DNA of 64,000 nucleotides from Halopenitus salinus (GTDB lineage Archaea > Halobacteriota > Halobacteria > Halobacteriales > Haloferacaceae): positions 248,001 through 312,000 of the forward strand of contig NZ_JBHSXL010000006.1 in NCBI RefSeq assembly GCF_042662125.1, read 5' to 3'. A program made the translations under genes and the position numbers. Positions 1 through 8,995 of this stretch are shown in pieces. The notes beneath the pieces are model-generated. The model was not told the DNA's origin. It searched no databases and saw nothing but the letters and a program-made list of their open reading frames with translations. How positions within the stretch are numbered: the stretch's first letter is position 1; each line of letters opens with the position of its first letter.

Positions 1-20
1 GCTGACGTCCGAGTCGACGC

Positions 21-24
<4 letters not shown>
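1..24 (-). CDS. 5' end of the next operon gene, probable E1 beta subunit (partial)
   Basis: A reverse-strand ATG at 22-24 overlaps the stop codon of the E1 alpha gene in an ATGA arrangement and reads MSVDSDVS before the window ends. Such coupling, and the position directly after an E1 alpha gene, suggests the beta subunit of the same thiamine-diphosphate dehydrogenase. Only eight codons are visible, so the identity rests entirely on context. Confidence 0.45.
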
Positions 25-1067
<1,043 letters not shown>

Positions 1068-1089
1068 ACAAACATAATGTTCGTTCGTG

Positions 1090-1097
1090 TAATATTA
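1090..1097 (-). promoter_or_regulatory. TATA-like element upstream of the E1 alpha gene
   Basis: An AT-only octamer (taatatta) is centred about 27 nt upstream of the ATG at 1067, as expected for a leaderless transcript. A second AT-rich stretch at 1107-1120 (containing atataa) lies farther upstream and could serve instead. Confidence 0.4.
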
Positions 1098-1140
1098 GCG
1101 TTTGCCCCAAATATAAGAATGCGGATAGAAAGGGAAGTCG

Positions 1141-1245
1141 GCGGACCGTAAACGACGGACGGCGGACGGTAGACGGCGGATTGCGGATTGTGGACTGCGG
1201 ACTGTGGATTGCGGATTACGGATTACGGATTGCGGACGGTAGACG
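1141..1245. repeat. Degenerate heptanucleotide tandem array (about 15 units)
   Basis: From 1141 to 1245 the sequence divides without gaps into fifteen 7-nt units close to GCGGATT, for example gcggatt at 1176, 1183 and 1211, gtggact at 1190 and acggatt at 1218 and 1225. The two-unit block gcggacg-gtagacg occurs at 1162 and again at 1232, exactly ten units later. The array lies between the E1 alpha promoter and the 3' end of a convergent-side methyltransferase gene and does not encode a convincing protein. Confidence 0.85.
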
Positions 1246-1277
1246 GTGACGACGGGCGGCGAAGAGGCCGCCGGAAG

Positions 1278-1838
1278 CTACGGCGCGACGGCGACGAGCA
1301 GGAAGGTCTCCGGACGGTCGTCGACGCGCTCGATCTCGAATCCGCCGGCGCGAAGCGCGTCCGCGGCCGCCTCGGAGTCGTATCGCTCGTCGATCGGCGG
1401 TCCGGCCTCGCCGGCGCCGTCGGCGCTCCAGTCGACGACGACGAGGCGTCCCCCGGGTTCGACGACGCGGGCGATCGTCTCCACCGCCTCCGGGCTCGCG
1501 AACTCGTGGTAGGTCATCGTCGAGAAGGCCCCCGAGAGGGCATCGGTCTCGAAGGGGAGGTCGGCGACGTCGCTCGCGAGGAGTTCGACGTTGTCGGGAA
1601 CGCCCTTCCGTCGGTAGAACTCGTGCATCTCGGATTGGACGTCGACGGCGTGGACGGTCCCGACGTGGGGTGCGACGTCGTCGGTGAAGAAGCCGGTTCC
1701 GCTGCCGAGATCGGCGATCACGGCGTCCGGACCGGGATCGATCGCGGCGAGCAGCTCCTCGCGGGAGAGGTATCGGTAGCGTTTTCCCGCCTCCTCAAGT
1801 CTCGCCGCGCGGTCGGCGTCGAAGGTGTGAAACCCCAT
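1278..1838 (-). CDS. Class I SAM-dependent methyltransferase
   Basis: This is a 186-residue Rossmann-fold methyltransferase. The SAM-binding motif I is ADLGSGTGFFTDDV, an acidic motif II follows (HAVDVQSEM), then the motif III region SDVADLPFETDALSGAFST and a motif IV-like PGGRLVVVDW. This layout matches the Methyltransf_11/25 families related to UbiE. The open frame runs much farther upstream, but that part is the antisense of the ZIP gene, so I start at the ATG at 1836-1838 (MGFHTF). The substrate cannot be told from sequence. The gene is divergent from the ZIP transporter. Confidence 0.8.
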   Translation of the reverse strand: MGFHTFDADRAARLEEAGKRYRYLSREELLAAIDPGPDAVIADLGSGTGFFTDDVAPHVGTVHAVDVQSEMHEFYRRKGVPDNVELLASDVADLPFETDALSGAFSTMTYHEFASPEAVETIARVVEPGGRLVVVDWSADGAGEAGPPIDERYDSEAAADALRAGGFEIERVDDRPETFLLVAVAP

Positions 1839-1908
1839 GTCCGCGGTTGGGTCCCGAGCGTGAAAATCGGTCGGGTCGAGGGGCGCCGTCGCCACGTTCG
1901 GGGGGAGG

Positions 1909-1915
1909 TTTATAT
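1909..1915 (+). promoter_or_regulatory. TATA box of the ZIP transporter gene
   Basis: The heptamer tttatat is centred about 29 nt upstream of the ATG at 1941. It is followed by a tandem ATCCGAT-type repeat (tatccgatatccgata, 1913-1928) that sits at the expected transcription start and could be an operator; the latter is inference only. Confidence 0.5.
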
Positions 1916-1940
1916 CCGATATCCGATAACGATCGGACGA

Positions 1941-2738
1941 ATGGCGCTTCTCGAGAACCTCGTCGTGGTGTTCGTCGCGGGGTTCATCACGGCGCTCGCG
2001 ACGGGGATCGGCGCGCTCCCGTTCTTCTTCTTCGAGGAGATCGGTGACCGCTGGACCGTCGTCCTCTGGGGGCTCGCCTCGGGGATCATGGTCTCGGCGT
2101 CGCTGTTCGGGCTGATCGACGAGGGGCTCTCGGAGGGGACCCCGCTGGAGATCGCGATCGGCATGGCCGCCGGCGTCGTCCTCGTCGTGATCGCCCACGA
2201 GGTGTTGATGGACGTCGATATCGACCCGCGCGAGTACGAGGAGGCCGACTTCAAGAAGCTCGTGTTGATCCTCGGCGTGTTGACCGTCCACAGCTTTCCG
2301 GAGGGGATCGCCGTCGGCGTCTCCTTCGCCGACCTCGGGCTCGCGGGCGGGATCGGGATCGTCGGGTTCACCGTCCCGATCCTGGCCGTGTTCATGACGA
2401 TCGCGATCTCCATCCACAACGTCCCGGAGGGGACGGCGATCTCCATCCCGCTGAAGGCCATGGGCGTGCCGAAGTGGCGGATGGTCTGGTGGGCGGTCTT
2501 CTCGAGTCTGCCCCAGCCGATCGGCGCCGTGATCGCCTTCGCGTTCGTCCGGATCGCCCGCCGGTTGCTCCCCTACGGGTTCGGGTTCGCCGCGGGCGCG
2601 ATGATCTACCTCGTCCTCACGGAGTTCCTGCCGGAGGCGCTGTCGATCGGCGAGCCGCTCCCGCACGGGGGCAAACGCGAACTCGCGGGCGGCGTCGCCC
2701 TCGGCGTTGCGGTGATGGTTCCGCTCGCGTTCGTCTGA
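1941..2738 (+). CDS. ZIP family divalent metal transporter
   Basis: This 265-residue membrane protein belongs to the ZIP (ZupT-like) family, which imports zinc, iron or manganese. About eight hydrophobic segments are visible. The two family-defining metal-binding helices carry HSFPEG (TVHSFPEGIAVGVSF) and HNVPEG (ISIHNVPEGTAISI). The start is ATG 1941, 29 nt after a TATA box; the longer upstream frame is the shadow of the divergent methyltransferase gene. It ends ten bases before the convergent small gene at 2748. Metal specificity is not evident. Confidence 0.9.
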   Translation: MALLENLVVVFVAGFITALATGIGALPFFFFEEIGDRWTVVLWGLASGIMVSASLFGLIDEGLSEGTPLEIAIGMAAGVVLVVIAHEVLMDVDIDPREYEEADFKKLVLILGVLTVHSFPEGIAVGVSFADLGLAGGIGIVGFTVPILAVFMTIAISIHNVPEGTAISIPLKAMGVPKWRMVWWAVFSSLPQPIGAVIAFAFVRIARRLLPYGFGFAAGAMIYLVLTEFLPEALSIGEPLPHGGKRELAGGVALGVAVMVPLAFV

Positions 2739-2747
2739 ACGGGGAGG

Positions 2748-3032
2748 TCAAACGGGATCGTCCGGATCGTGTTCGGCCGCCATTCGCGAGGCCTCCCCGG
2801 AATAGCGCTCTCGAAGCGACGGGTCGTCGACGTCGCCGAGGTCATCGGGGTCGACCTCGATCGCGGCGGTCGTATCGCGCACGTCCGAAAAGCTCGTCAG
2901 CGCGCGCTCCTTGCGGAAGTACCGGTCACCCTCGGTCGTCGCGTAGACGAGGATGACCACGTTCTGTTCGTCGTCGGAGTAGGTCCGCTCGACGAGCCAG
3001 ACGCGAACCCGATCGTCGGAGGCCACGGTCAC
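2748..3032 (-). CDS. Conserved-looking small protein of unknown function
   Basis: This 94-residue soluble, acidic protein (WLVERTYSDDEQNVVILVYAT near its start) has GC-rich third positions typical of real genes here. I do not recognise a family. The GTG at 3030-3032 overlaps the stop of the upstream aminotransferase by four bases (GTGA), indicating translational coupling; an adjacent in-frame GTG at 3033-3035 is an alternative. It is convergent with the ZIP gene. An operon with an aminotransferase hints at a shared pathway but gives no specific role. Confidence 0.65.
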   Translation of the reverse strand: MTVASDDRVRVWLVERTYSDDEQNVVILVYATTEGDRYFRKERALTSFSDVRDTTAAIEVDPDDLGDVDDPSLRERYSGEASRMAAEHDPDDPV

Positions 3033-4144
3033 CACTCCGCGGAGAGCGCATCGAGGAGGCGATCGACGTCGTCCTCGGTGTTGATCGCGTGGACGGACGC
3101 CCGGATGGCCTCCGGGAACGGGAGGTCGCGAACGCGGATCTCCTCGGACGCGAGGCGTTCGACGGTCGCGGCCGGGTCGTCGACGTCGATCGTCACGAGA
3201 CCGGACTCGGGGTCGGCGGGGCTCAACAGTCGATCCGCGGGGACGCCGTCGGCAAGTCGACCGGCGAGGGCGCCGATCCGGTCCTCGATGCGGTCGAGCC
3301 CGACCGTCTCGACGATCCCGATCGCCTCCTGCAGCCCGACGTGTGGGGCCGGGTTCGCGGTTCCCACCTCGAATCGGCGGGCTCCCTCGGCGAGCTCGTA
3401 GGGGTCCGCGGTCGGCGTCTTCACGCTCCGATAGCCGAGGGACCGAGGATGGAGCGCGTCCACGGCGTCGGACGCGACGTACACGAATCCGCCGCCCCAC
3501 GGGCCGAGCAGCCACTTGTGGCCGGCCGCGGCGACGGCGTCGGCGCCCCACGTCCCGACGTCCATCGACGTCTGGCCCGGCACCTGGACGGCATCGACGA
3601 GCGCGAAGGCGCCGGCATCGTGGGCGATGTCGACGAGGTCGGCCACGGGAAGCCGGGTGCCGTGCGTCCAGGTGAGGGCCGAAAAACAGACGAGCCGCGC
3701 GTCGGCGACCGCCGCCGCGAACTCGTCTGGATCGATCCGGCCGTCCCTCGTCGGAACGACGCGGACCTCGACCCCCTCGCGTTCGAGCCGCTGCCAGGGG
3801 AGGATCCCGGCCGGGTGTTCGAGGTCGGTCCGAACGACGACGTCGCCCGGATCCCAGTCGATCGCGCCCGCGATGGCGTTGATCCCGGCGGTGGTGCTCT
3901 CGGTGAGCCCGATCTCGGAGGGGTCGGCGCCGACGTGATCGGCGACGGCCTCCCGGGTCCGATCGAACGCGTCGGCGGCCGTCTCGTAGGGGTTCGTCCG
4001 CGCCGGCGCGTCGTACTCGTGCGTGTGGAGGAACGATTCGGCAGCCTCCACGACGGGTCGCGGGCTGGGGCCGTGTGCGCCGTAGTTCAGGTAGACGGAC
4101 TGCTGAAGCGCCGGCACCTCGGCGCGGAGGTCGAGCGGAGTCAT
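3029..4144 (-). CDS. Class V aminotransferase family protein (cysteine desulfurase-like fold)
   Basis: This 371-residue PLP enzyme has the fold-type I layout of the class V family. The N-terminal YLNYGAHGPSPRPV and the substrate/cofactor loop TESTTAGINAIAG are followed by the PLP lysine in AAGHKWLLGPWGGG. No clear conserved cysteine loop of SufS/IscS is seen near the C-terminus, so a selenocysteine lyase-like or amino-acid aminotransferase/lyase role is as likely as a desulfurase. Start is ATG 4142-4144. The following small gene overlaps its stop. Confidence 0.8.
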   Translation of the reverse strand: MTPLDLRAEVPALQQSVYLNYGAHGPSPRPVVEAAESFLHTHEYDAPARTNPYETAADAFDRTREAVADHVGADPSEIGLTESTTAGINAIAGAIDWDPGDVVVRTDLEHPAGILPWQRLEREGVEVRVVPTRDGRIDPDEFAAAVADARLVCFSALTWTHGTRLPVADLVDIAHDAGAFALVDAVQVPGQTSMDVGTWGADAVAAAGHKWLLGPWGGGFVYVASDAVDALHPRSLGYRSVKTPTADPYELAEGARRFEVGTANPAPHVGLQEAIGIVETVGLDRIEDRIGALAGRLADGVPADRLLSPADPESGLVTIDVDDPAATVERLASEEIRVRDLPFPEAIRASVHAINTEDDVDRLLDALSAEW

Positions 4145-4511
4145 GGTCCCTCCGGCGACGAGCGGGACGATGGCGGGGATCCCGATCGCGGCGAACGCGG
4201 GGTTCCCGACGAGCGCGGCGAGCAGTTCTGCGTCTCGGCCCGGGTCGGCGGTTTCATCGACCGAGGATACGCCCGCCTCGCGTATTACTGTTTGTGTGTA
4301 TTGTACAATACTTATTCATCATCGACGGACGGTCGACCTGGCGGACGAACACGCCGATCGAGGACGGACGAAACGCGAAAAAGGGACCGAGGTGGAGCCG
4401 GAAACGGGACGGGAAGCGGAGGTGAGGCCGGAAACGGGAGCGAGAAGGGGAGAGAGATGGAATCGAAAACGGGAGCGAGAAGCGAGGTACGGCGGGTTAC
4501 TTCGCCCGCGA
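4145..4511. other. Intergenic region with a 14-bp palindrome and a purine-rich tract
   Basis: This stretch separates two reverse-strand genes. It holds an AT-rich patch at 4281-4320 with the perfect palindrome gtattgtacaatac (4298-4311) and a purine-rich, repetitive tract at about 4376-4494 in which gccggaaacggga-like blocks recur. The open frames crossing it look like shadows. I see no RNA gene. Confidence 0.6.
4298..4311. promoter_or_regulatory. Perfect 14-bp palindrome, candidate operator
   Basis: GTATTGTACAATAC is its own reverse complement and lies in an AT-rich patch of an otherwise GC-rich region, about 155-170 nt upstream of the aminotransferase start. The TGTACA core recurs at 4962-4967 and 5139-5144, upstream of the HTH gene and trxA respectively. 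Confidence 0.4.
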
Positions 4512-4913
4512 TCAGCTCTCGGCGGTCGCCGGGGCGTCGGCGTCCTCGTACTTCGTCTCGAACTCCTGAATGAGCTGTCCCATCTTCGCGTACCAGTCGT
4601 TGAGCATGCGCTGCATGTCGTCGGCGATCTTCGAGGGGTCCGTCGGCGAGTAGACGTGGTAGTAGCCGCCCTGGTCGTAGTTCACCTGCTCCTTTTGTAT
4701 GAAGCCCGTCTGCAACAGCCGCTGGACCGCACGATAGGCCGTCGATCGCTCCCGGTCGACCGCCTCCGCGACCTCGTCGACGGTGAGCGGCTCCCCGGCG
4801 TCGACGAGCGCGCGAAAGCACTCGCGATCGAGCTGCTTGAGGCCGTGAAAGCACTCGAGGAGCCCCTCACACTCCATGTCACGCTGGAGCTGTTCGGACA
4901 TCGAATCTGGCAT
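4512..4913 (-). CDS. HTH transcriptional regulator, TrmB/winged-helix type
   Basis: This 133-residue protein carries a winged helix-turn-helix at about residues 30-80 (LTVDEVAEAVDRERSTAYRA, then VQRLLQTGFI) followed by YYHVYSP, a layout typical of short TrmB-like haloarchaeal regulators. The C-terminal 45 residues form an amphipathic helix rich in Gln, Met and Glu that could dimerise. Start is ATG 4911-4913; MSEQL four codons later is an alternative. It is divergent from trxA, which hints at redox-linked regulation, but no ligand domain is visible. Confidence 0.75.
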   Translation of the reverse strand: MPDSMSEQLQRDMECEGLLECFHGLKQLDRECFRALVDAGEPLTVDEVAEAVDRERSTAYRAVQRLLQTGFIQKEQVNYDQGGYYHVYSPTDPSKIADDMQRMLNDWYAKMGQLIQEFETKYEDADAPATAES

Positions 4914-5171
4914 GTGTACGGATCGATACGTCGTCAGGGGTTAAAAGATTTGTGTAGAAAATGTACAATTCCATTCCGACGCTGAGTCGAATATCGGCAC
5001 GAACGCCGACGACGGAGGGAACGCGTGTTTCGGGACGAAGACGGAGACGAACGGCGGAAAACGCGGAATGCGTGCGGGATGGAGCGAAGGGAGGACACGC
5101 GTGGCGTCGCCGACCGACGGTTGGAACGCCGGCGAACGTGTACATCTATATTGTTCAAACTACCCAAAACT

Positions 5172-5178
5172 CTTAATT
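5172..5178 (+). promoter_or_regulatory. TATA-like box of trxA
   Basis: The AT-rich heptamer cttaatt is centred about 28 nt upstream of the trxA ATG at 5203, consistent with a leaderless transcript. A TGTACA core lies just upstream at 5139-5144, in a position where an activator or repressor could act. Confidence 0.4.
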
Positions 5179-5202
5179 ACGACGGCGGCCTACCGAAGGG
5201 TG

Positions 5203-5562
5203 ATGGCAACGACATCAGGTTCCGATTCGAGCGGCGTCTCCCACGATGAACCGGTTCACGTCGACGACGAGCAAGCCCTCACGAAGCTCGTCGAGGGTGG
5301 CGGCGTCGTCCTCGTGGACTTCTATGCCGACTGGTGCGGTCCGTGCCAGATGCTCGAGCCGGTCGTCGAGACGCTGGCCGACGAGACCGACGCGACGGTC
5401 GCGAAGGTCGACGTCGACGCCAACCAGACGCTCGCGAGCACCTTCGGCGTCCGCGGCGTTCCGACGCTCGTGCTCTTTGCGGACGGCGAGCAGGTCGAGG
5501 AGATCGTCGGGGCCCAGCCCGAAGAGCGGCTCCGATCGCTCGTCGAGAAGTACGCCGCGTAG
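5203..5562 (+). CDS. trxA: Thioredoxin
   Basis: This 119-residue protein is a single thioredoxin domain with the redox-active WCGPC at residues 44-48, the conserved VDFYADW before it and the cis-proline loop GVPTLVLF. It reduces disulfides in cytoplasmic proteins, probably using a thioredoxin reductase encoded elsewhere. The first 17 residues form a short Ser/His/Asp-rich extension before the domain. I start at ATG 5203 because a TATA-like box sits 28 nt upstream; an upstream in-frame extension has no promoter logic. Confidence 0.92.
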   Translation: MATTSGSDSSGVSHDEPVHVDDEQALTKLVEGGGVVLVDFYADWCGPCQMLEPVVETLADETDATVAKVDVDANQTLASTFGVRGVPTLVLFADGEQVEEIVGAQPEERLRSLVEKYAA

Positions 5563-5691
5563 GACCGGGAATCGACTCGGGACGGGAATCACGACGGGAA
5601 CGAGGCGAGTTCACGTGTTCGTGGACGGCTCGCCGGCTTCCCGGTCGGTCGACGGGGAACGCTTTTGCCCGCCGGTCGGGTTAGCGAACGT

Positions 5692-6477
5692 ATGAGCGAG
5701 GACCAGGGTGCGGCGTCGGGGACGTCGGAGTCGGTCGATCGCGACGGGACGGACGACCGGGAACCGGTCGACGAGGGGAGGCCGGACGAGGCAACCACCA
5801 GCGGCGAGGCCGGCAACGGGAAAGCCGCCGGCGACGGGAGCGACAGTGGGAAAGCCGACGACGACGGCAAAACCGCCAGCGACGAGGCTGGCGAGGAAGC
5901 GACCGAACGCGAGGGCGCTGACTCGAGCGAGGTCCCGCCGGACGTCCGCAAGTACGAGCGGTTCAAGAAGATGGACGGCGCCCAGTACGACCGGGTCAAC
6001 GAGTTCCTGCGCGATCGGACCTACATCACCGCACGGGAGTGGGCGATAGCCAGGCTGTGTGCGGACTTCCGGACGGAGACGGGCGTGGAGATGACGAAGA
6101 TCGGCGAGAACCTCCCCGAGCTGGTTCCGTTCATGACGGACACGTACACGCCCCAGGCCGTGAACCAGGCGCGACACTCCTTCGAGGGGAAGGTGACGAA
6201 GGCCGGCGCGACCTTCCTCTACGGCGCGATGTCCGGCTTCTTCACCGCGGAGGACGTCGACGAGATGATGTACGAGGTGACGGAGATCGCGAAGTTCCTG
6301 CTGGAGGTCGAGGGCGTCGACCTGGACGTCGAGGACGAACTCGAGGCCGAAGAGCGGATCTCGAGCGTGATGCGGGAGGTCCGCGAGTCGAGCCAGCGGG
6401 TTCGCGGAGAGGAGGTCCGGTGCCCGGAATGCGGCCACGTCCACGAGGTGAGCGGGGACGAAGATCCCGGGGAGTGA
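5692..6477 (+). CDS. Conserved haloarchaeal protein with C-terminal zinc ribbon (DUF5806-like)
   Basis: This 261-residue protein has about 85 N-terminal residues that are acidic and low complexity (Glu/Asp/Gly/Lys repeats), then a conserved-looking domain starting at VPPDVRKYERFKKMDGAQYD and rich in helices. It ends in a CPECGH motif that gives half of a zinc ribbon. I recall this family as DUF5806 but could not verify that. No catalytic motif is visible. Start ATG 5692 is chosen over an upstream in-frame ATG at 5665 because MSEDQ-type starts are usual for such proteins. Confidence 0.7.
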   Translation: MSEDQGAASGTSESVDRDGTDDREPVDEGRPDEATTSGEAGNGKAAGDGSDSGKADDDGKTASDEAGEEATEREGADSSEVPPDVRKYERFKKMDGAQYDRVNEFLRDRTYITAREWAIARLCADFRTETGVEMTKIGENLPELVPFMTDTYTPQAVNQARHSFEGKVTKAGATFLYGAMSGFFTAEDVDEMMYEVTEIAKFLLEVEGVDLDVEDELEAEERISSVMREVRESSQRVRGEEVRCPECGHVHEVSGDEDPGE

Positions 6478-6481
6478 CCGC

Positions 6482-7276
6482 TCACCCGTCGTCGCCGTCC
6501 ATCGGGTCGCCCTCGAAGGTGTACTCCGCGGAGTTGTCGCGCGGGTCGTATCCGAGGACCTCGCGGGCGCGCTCGATGGAGTAGTACTTGCGGTCGTTGT
6601 CGGAGATGCCGTAGACGATCTCGAAGCCGTAGTCCGCTCGCAGACAGCGGTCGAACAGGTGGGCACAGTCGCGGTGGGAGAGCCACATCGCCTGTCCGCG
6701 CTCGTACTCGCGCGGGGGGTGAGAGCGCGTCAGGTTGCCGATCCGGACGCAGACGACGTCGATCCCGTACTCGTCGTGGTAGAACCGTCCGAGCAGTTCG
6801 CCGGTCGCCTTCGAGACGCCATAGAGGTTCGAGGGACGGGGAAACTCGGTCCCGTCGAGGCGGTAGTCGTCGTCGCTGCGGTACATGCCCGGCGTTCGTT
6901 CGTCCGTCTCGTAGTGGCCGACGGCGTGGTTCGAGGAGGCGAACGCGACGCGCTCGACGTCGGCATCGACGGCGGCCTCGAATATCGTCCGGGTCCCGTC
7001 GATGTTGTTCCGGAGCACGCTGTCCCAGGGCGCGTCCGTCCGCGGATCGCCCGCGAGGTGGATCACGGCCTCGACGCCCTCCATGGCCTCCCGGACGGCC
7101 TCGAAGTCGGTGACGTCGGCGACGTATCGATCGGCGGCGCTGACGCGGTCGGGGACCCGATCGGATGCGAGCGGCTCGCGGTCGAGAAGTCGCCAGTCGT
7201 ACTCGCTACCGATCCCCCGGAGAACGGCCTGGCCGACCCGTCCCCCCGCACCGGTGAGCAGGACTGGCTTCGACAT
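6482..7276 (-). CDS. azf: NAD-dependent SDR enzyme, probable archaeal glucose-6-phosphate dehydrogenase
   Basis: This 264-residue extended short-chain dehydrogenase has GAGGRVG at residues 9-15 (NAD binding) and the catalytic YGVSK (Tyr152, Lys156). Length and motifs match the family shared by uronate dehydrogenases and the NAD-specific glucose-6-phosphate dehydrogenase (archaeal zwischenferment) described in Haloferax, which feeds the oxidative pentose phosphate pathway of haloarchaea. Uronate dehydrogenase remains the main alternative. It converges tail to tail with the preceding gene with only four bases between stops. An AT-rich element near 7301-7306 fits a promoter. Confidence 0.75.
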   Translation of the reverse strand: MSKPVLLTGAGGRVGQAVLRGIGSEYDWRLLDREPLASDRVPDRVSAADRYVADVTDFEAVREAMEGVEAVIHLAGDPRTDAPWDSVLRNNIDGTRTIFEAAVDADVERVAFASSNHAVGHYETDERTPGMYRSDDDYRLDGTEFPRPSNLYGVSKATGELLGRFYHDEYGIDVVCVRIGNLTRSHPPREYERGQAMWLSHRDCAHLFDRCLRADYGFEIVYGISDNDRKYYSIERAREVLGYDPRDNSAEYTFEGDPMDGDDG

Positions 7277-7380
7277 TCACTGGATCATCGGGGGGTTACC
7301 GGGAAATATCGTGCGATCCGCCGCGACATGTCGTGTGATCCGCGGCGACAGATCCCGCGATCCGCGGCTGCGTCGGCGGC

Positions 7381-7734
7381 TCACTCCAGCTTCTGTCTGG
7401 AGATGGAGACCCCGGTGGGCGTCAAAATGAGCTGGTCGTCGCCCTTTTGAACGATGTCGCCGTCGACCTCGTCTGCGACCTGTCGCAGCTCGTCGATGAT
7501 GTGCTCGATGGTCCGATCCGAGGTGGAGTGGCGGGTGATGTCCGCGATGACGAAGTCGCCGTCGTAGACGGCGTCCTTGATCGCGATGACGTCGGTCTTG
7601 TCGCTTATCTCCGCGATGTGGACCTGCGTTCCGGCCTCTCCCGGCGGCTCGGCGAAGTCGTCGAGGTCGAGTTCGACGTAGTCGTCGACGGAGCGGTTGC
7701 CCCCGCCGCCGAGGATCTTACTCATGATTCCCAT
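7381..7734 (-). CDS. sepF: SepF-like cell division protein
   Basis: This 117-residue protein matches archaeal SepF: an N-terminal short amphipathic membrane-targeting segment (MGIMSKILGGG), a linker, then the compact SepF domain with VHIAEISDKTDVIAIKD and the hydrophobic strand LILTPTGVSI at the end. SepF anchors FtsZ filaments to the membrane at midcell in archaea lacking FtsA. The ATG at 7732-7734 is used; the internal MSK three codons later is possible. It is a stand-alone gene between two metabolic genes. Confidence 0.85.
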   Translation of the reverse strand: MGIMSKILGGGGNRSVDDYVELDLDDFAEPPGEAGTQVHIAEISDKTDVIAIKDAVYDGDFVIADITRHSTSDRTIEHIIDELRQVADEVDGDIVQKGDDQLILTPTGVSISRQKLE

Positions 7735-7800
7735 ACCATCCAGTGTCGCCGAGACCGCATTAGTTCTTACGTCAGACGCGGTTCGCGAGCGACCCTCGGA

Positions 7801-8805
7801 TCACGTCTCGAACCGGCCCGCGAGCCCGAGCAGATCGAAGGCGTATCCCGCGCCGTTGGCGTCGGCAGCCTCGTAGACGACGTGTGCGGCCGCGACGTCC
7901 TGGATCGCGAGCCCCGTCGAGTCGAAGACGGAGAGTCCGTCCTCCGGCGTCCGCCCCGGCTTCTTGCCCGTCACGATCTCGCCGATCTCGCCGTAGACGT
8001 CGTCGGCGTCGAGGATGCCCGCGCTCCAGGGGACGTTGATCTCCCCGGAGTGGGTACACTGTTCGAAGTCGTCGATGACGAGTTTCGCGTCCAGGAGGAC
8101 CTCGTCGGCGATCTCGTGTTTGCCGGCCGCGTCCGCGCCCATGGCGTTGATGTGGGTCCGGTCGCCGACCATCTCGCGTGTCACGATCGGCTCCTCGACC
8201 GGGGTGACCGTCGAACAGACGTCACAGGCGGCCGCCTCGGCCGGAGTCCCCTCTCGGACGGCAAATCGGTCCTCGAAGGCCTCCACGAATCGGCCGACTC
8301 GGTCCTCGTCGATGTCGCTCACGACGACCTCCTCGATGGGCCGGATCGTCGCGATCGCCTCGAGTTGGGTGTACGCCTGTACGCCCGCGCCGACGATCCC
8401 GAGCGATCGCGCGTCCTCGATCGCGAGGTGGTCGGTCGCGACCGCCGCGGCCGCGCCGGTCCGGTTCATCGTCAACTCCGTGCCGTCCATGATCGCACGG
8501 GGGAAAGCGGTCTCCGGCTCGGAGTAGATCATCGTCCCCATCACGGTCGGGAGGCCGTACTCCGAGGGGTTTCGCGTGTGGACGTTCACCCACTTGACGC
8601 CCGCCGCGTCCCAGTCGCCGACGTCGAGGTAGGCCGGCATCGACCGGAAGTCGCCCTCGTACTGCGGGAGGTCGATGTAGGACTTCGCCGGCATGCGGAC
8701 GTCGCCGCGCTCGTAGGCCGCGAAGGCCGCCTCGACCGCGTCGATCAGCCGGTCCATCTCGGCGTACGACGCGACGTCCTCGGAATCCAAAAGCAGCGTC
8801 TCCAT
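7801..8805 (-). CDS. Ornithine cyclodeaminase/alanine dehydrogenase family protein
   Basis: This 334-residue NAD(P)-dependent enzyme belongs to the ornithine cyclodeaminase/mu-crystallin family. The Rossmann motif is LGIVGAGVQAYTQ and the substrate-binding Lys lies in the N-terminal RMPAKSYID. Archaeal members include an alanine dehydrogenase and proline-forming ornithine cyclodeaminases, and sequence alone does not separate them. I start at ATG 8803-8805 (METLLLDSEDV), which is where family alignments normally begin; an in-frame start at 8826 would add seven residues. Confidence 0.8.
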   Translation of the reverse strand: METLLLDSEDVASYAEMDRLIDAVEAAFAAYERGDVRMPAKSYIDLPQYEGDFRSMPAYLDVGDWDAAGVKWVNVHTRNPSEYGLPTVMGTMIYSEPETAFPRAIMDGTELTMNRTGAAAAVATDHLAIEDARSLGIVGAGVQAYTQLEAIATIRPIEEVVVSDIDEDRVGRFVEAFEDRFAVREGTPAEAAACDVCSTVTPVEEPIVTREMVGDRTHINAMGADAAGKHEIADEVLLDAKLVIDDFEQCTHSGEINVPWSAGILDADDVYGEIGEIVTGKKPGRTPEDGLSVFDSTGLAIQDVAAAHVVYEAADANGAGYAFDLLGLAGRFET

Positions 8806-8995
8806 GGGTGACGGTTCGCCTGACACACACTTGAGAGGCTCGGCCGAAGCCGGACAGGGGACGGAAGCGGGAACGAAAGCGGAATCGAACCAAAGCGGAA
8901 CCGAACGAAGGGAAGATGACGAACGTTTCGAGAACGGCTCGGAACGCGTGAGAGATCGACGGGTGGGGTGAGAGCGGGAGTTTCGACCGGCCGGC

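Noticed and set aside
1188..1940. Forward open frame extending the ZIP gene upstream by about 250 codons
   Set aside because: It crosses the heptamer array and the antisense of the methyltransferase gene; a TATA box precedes the ATG at 1941.
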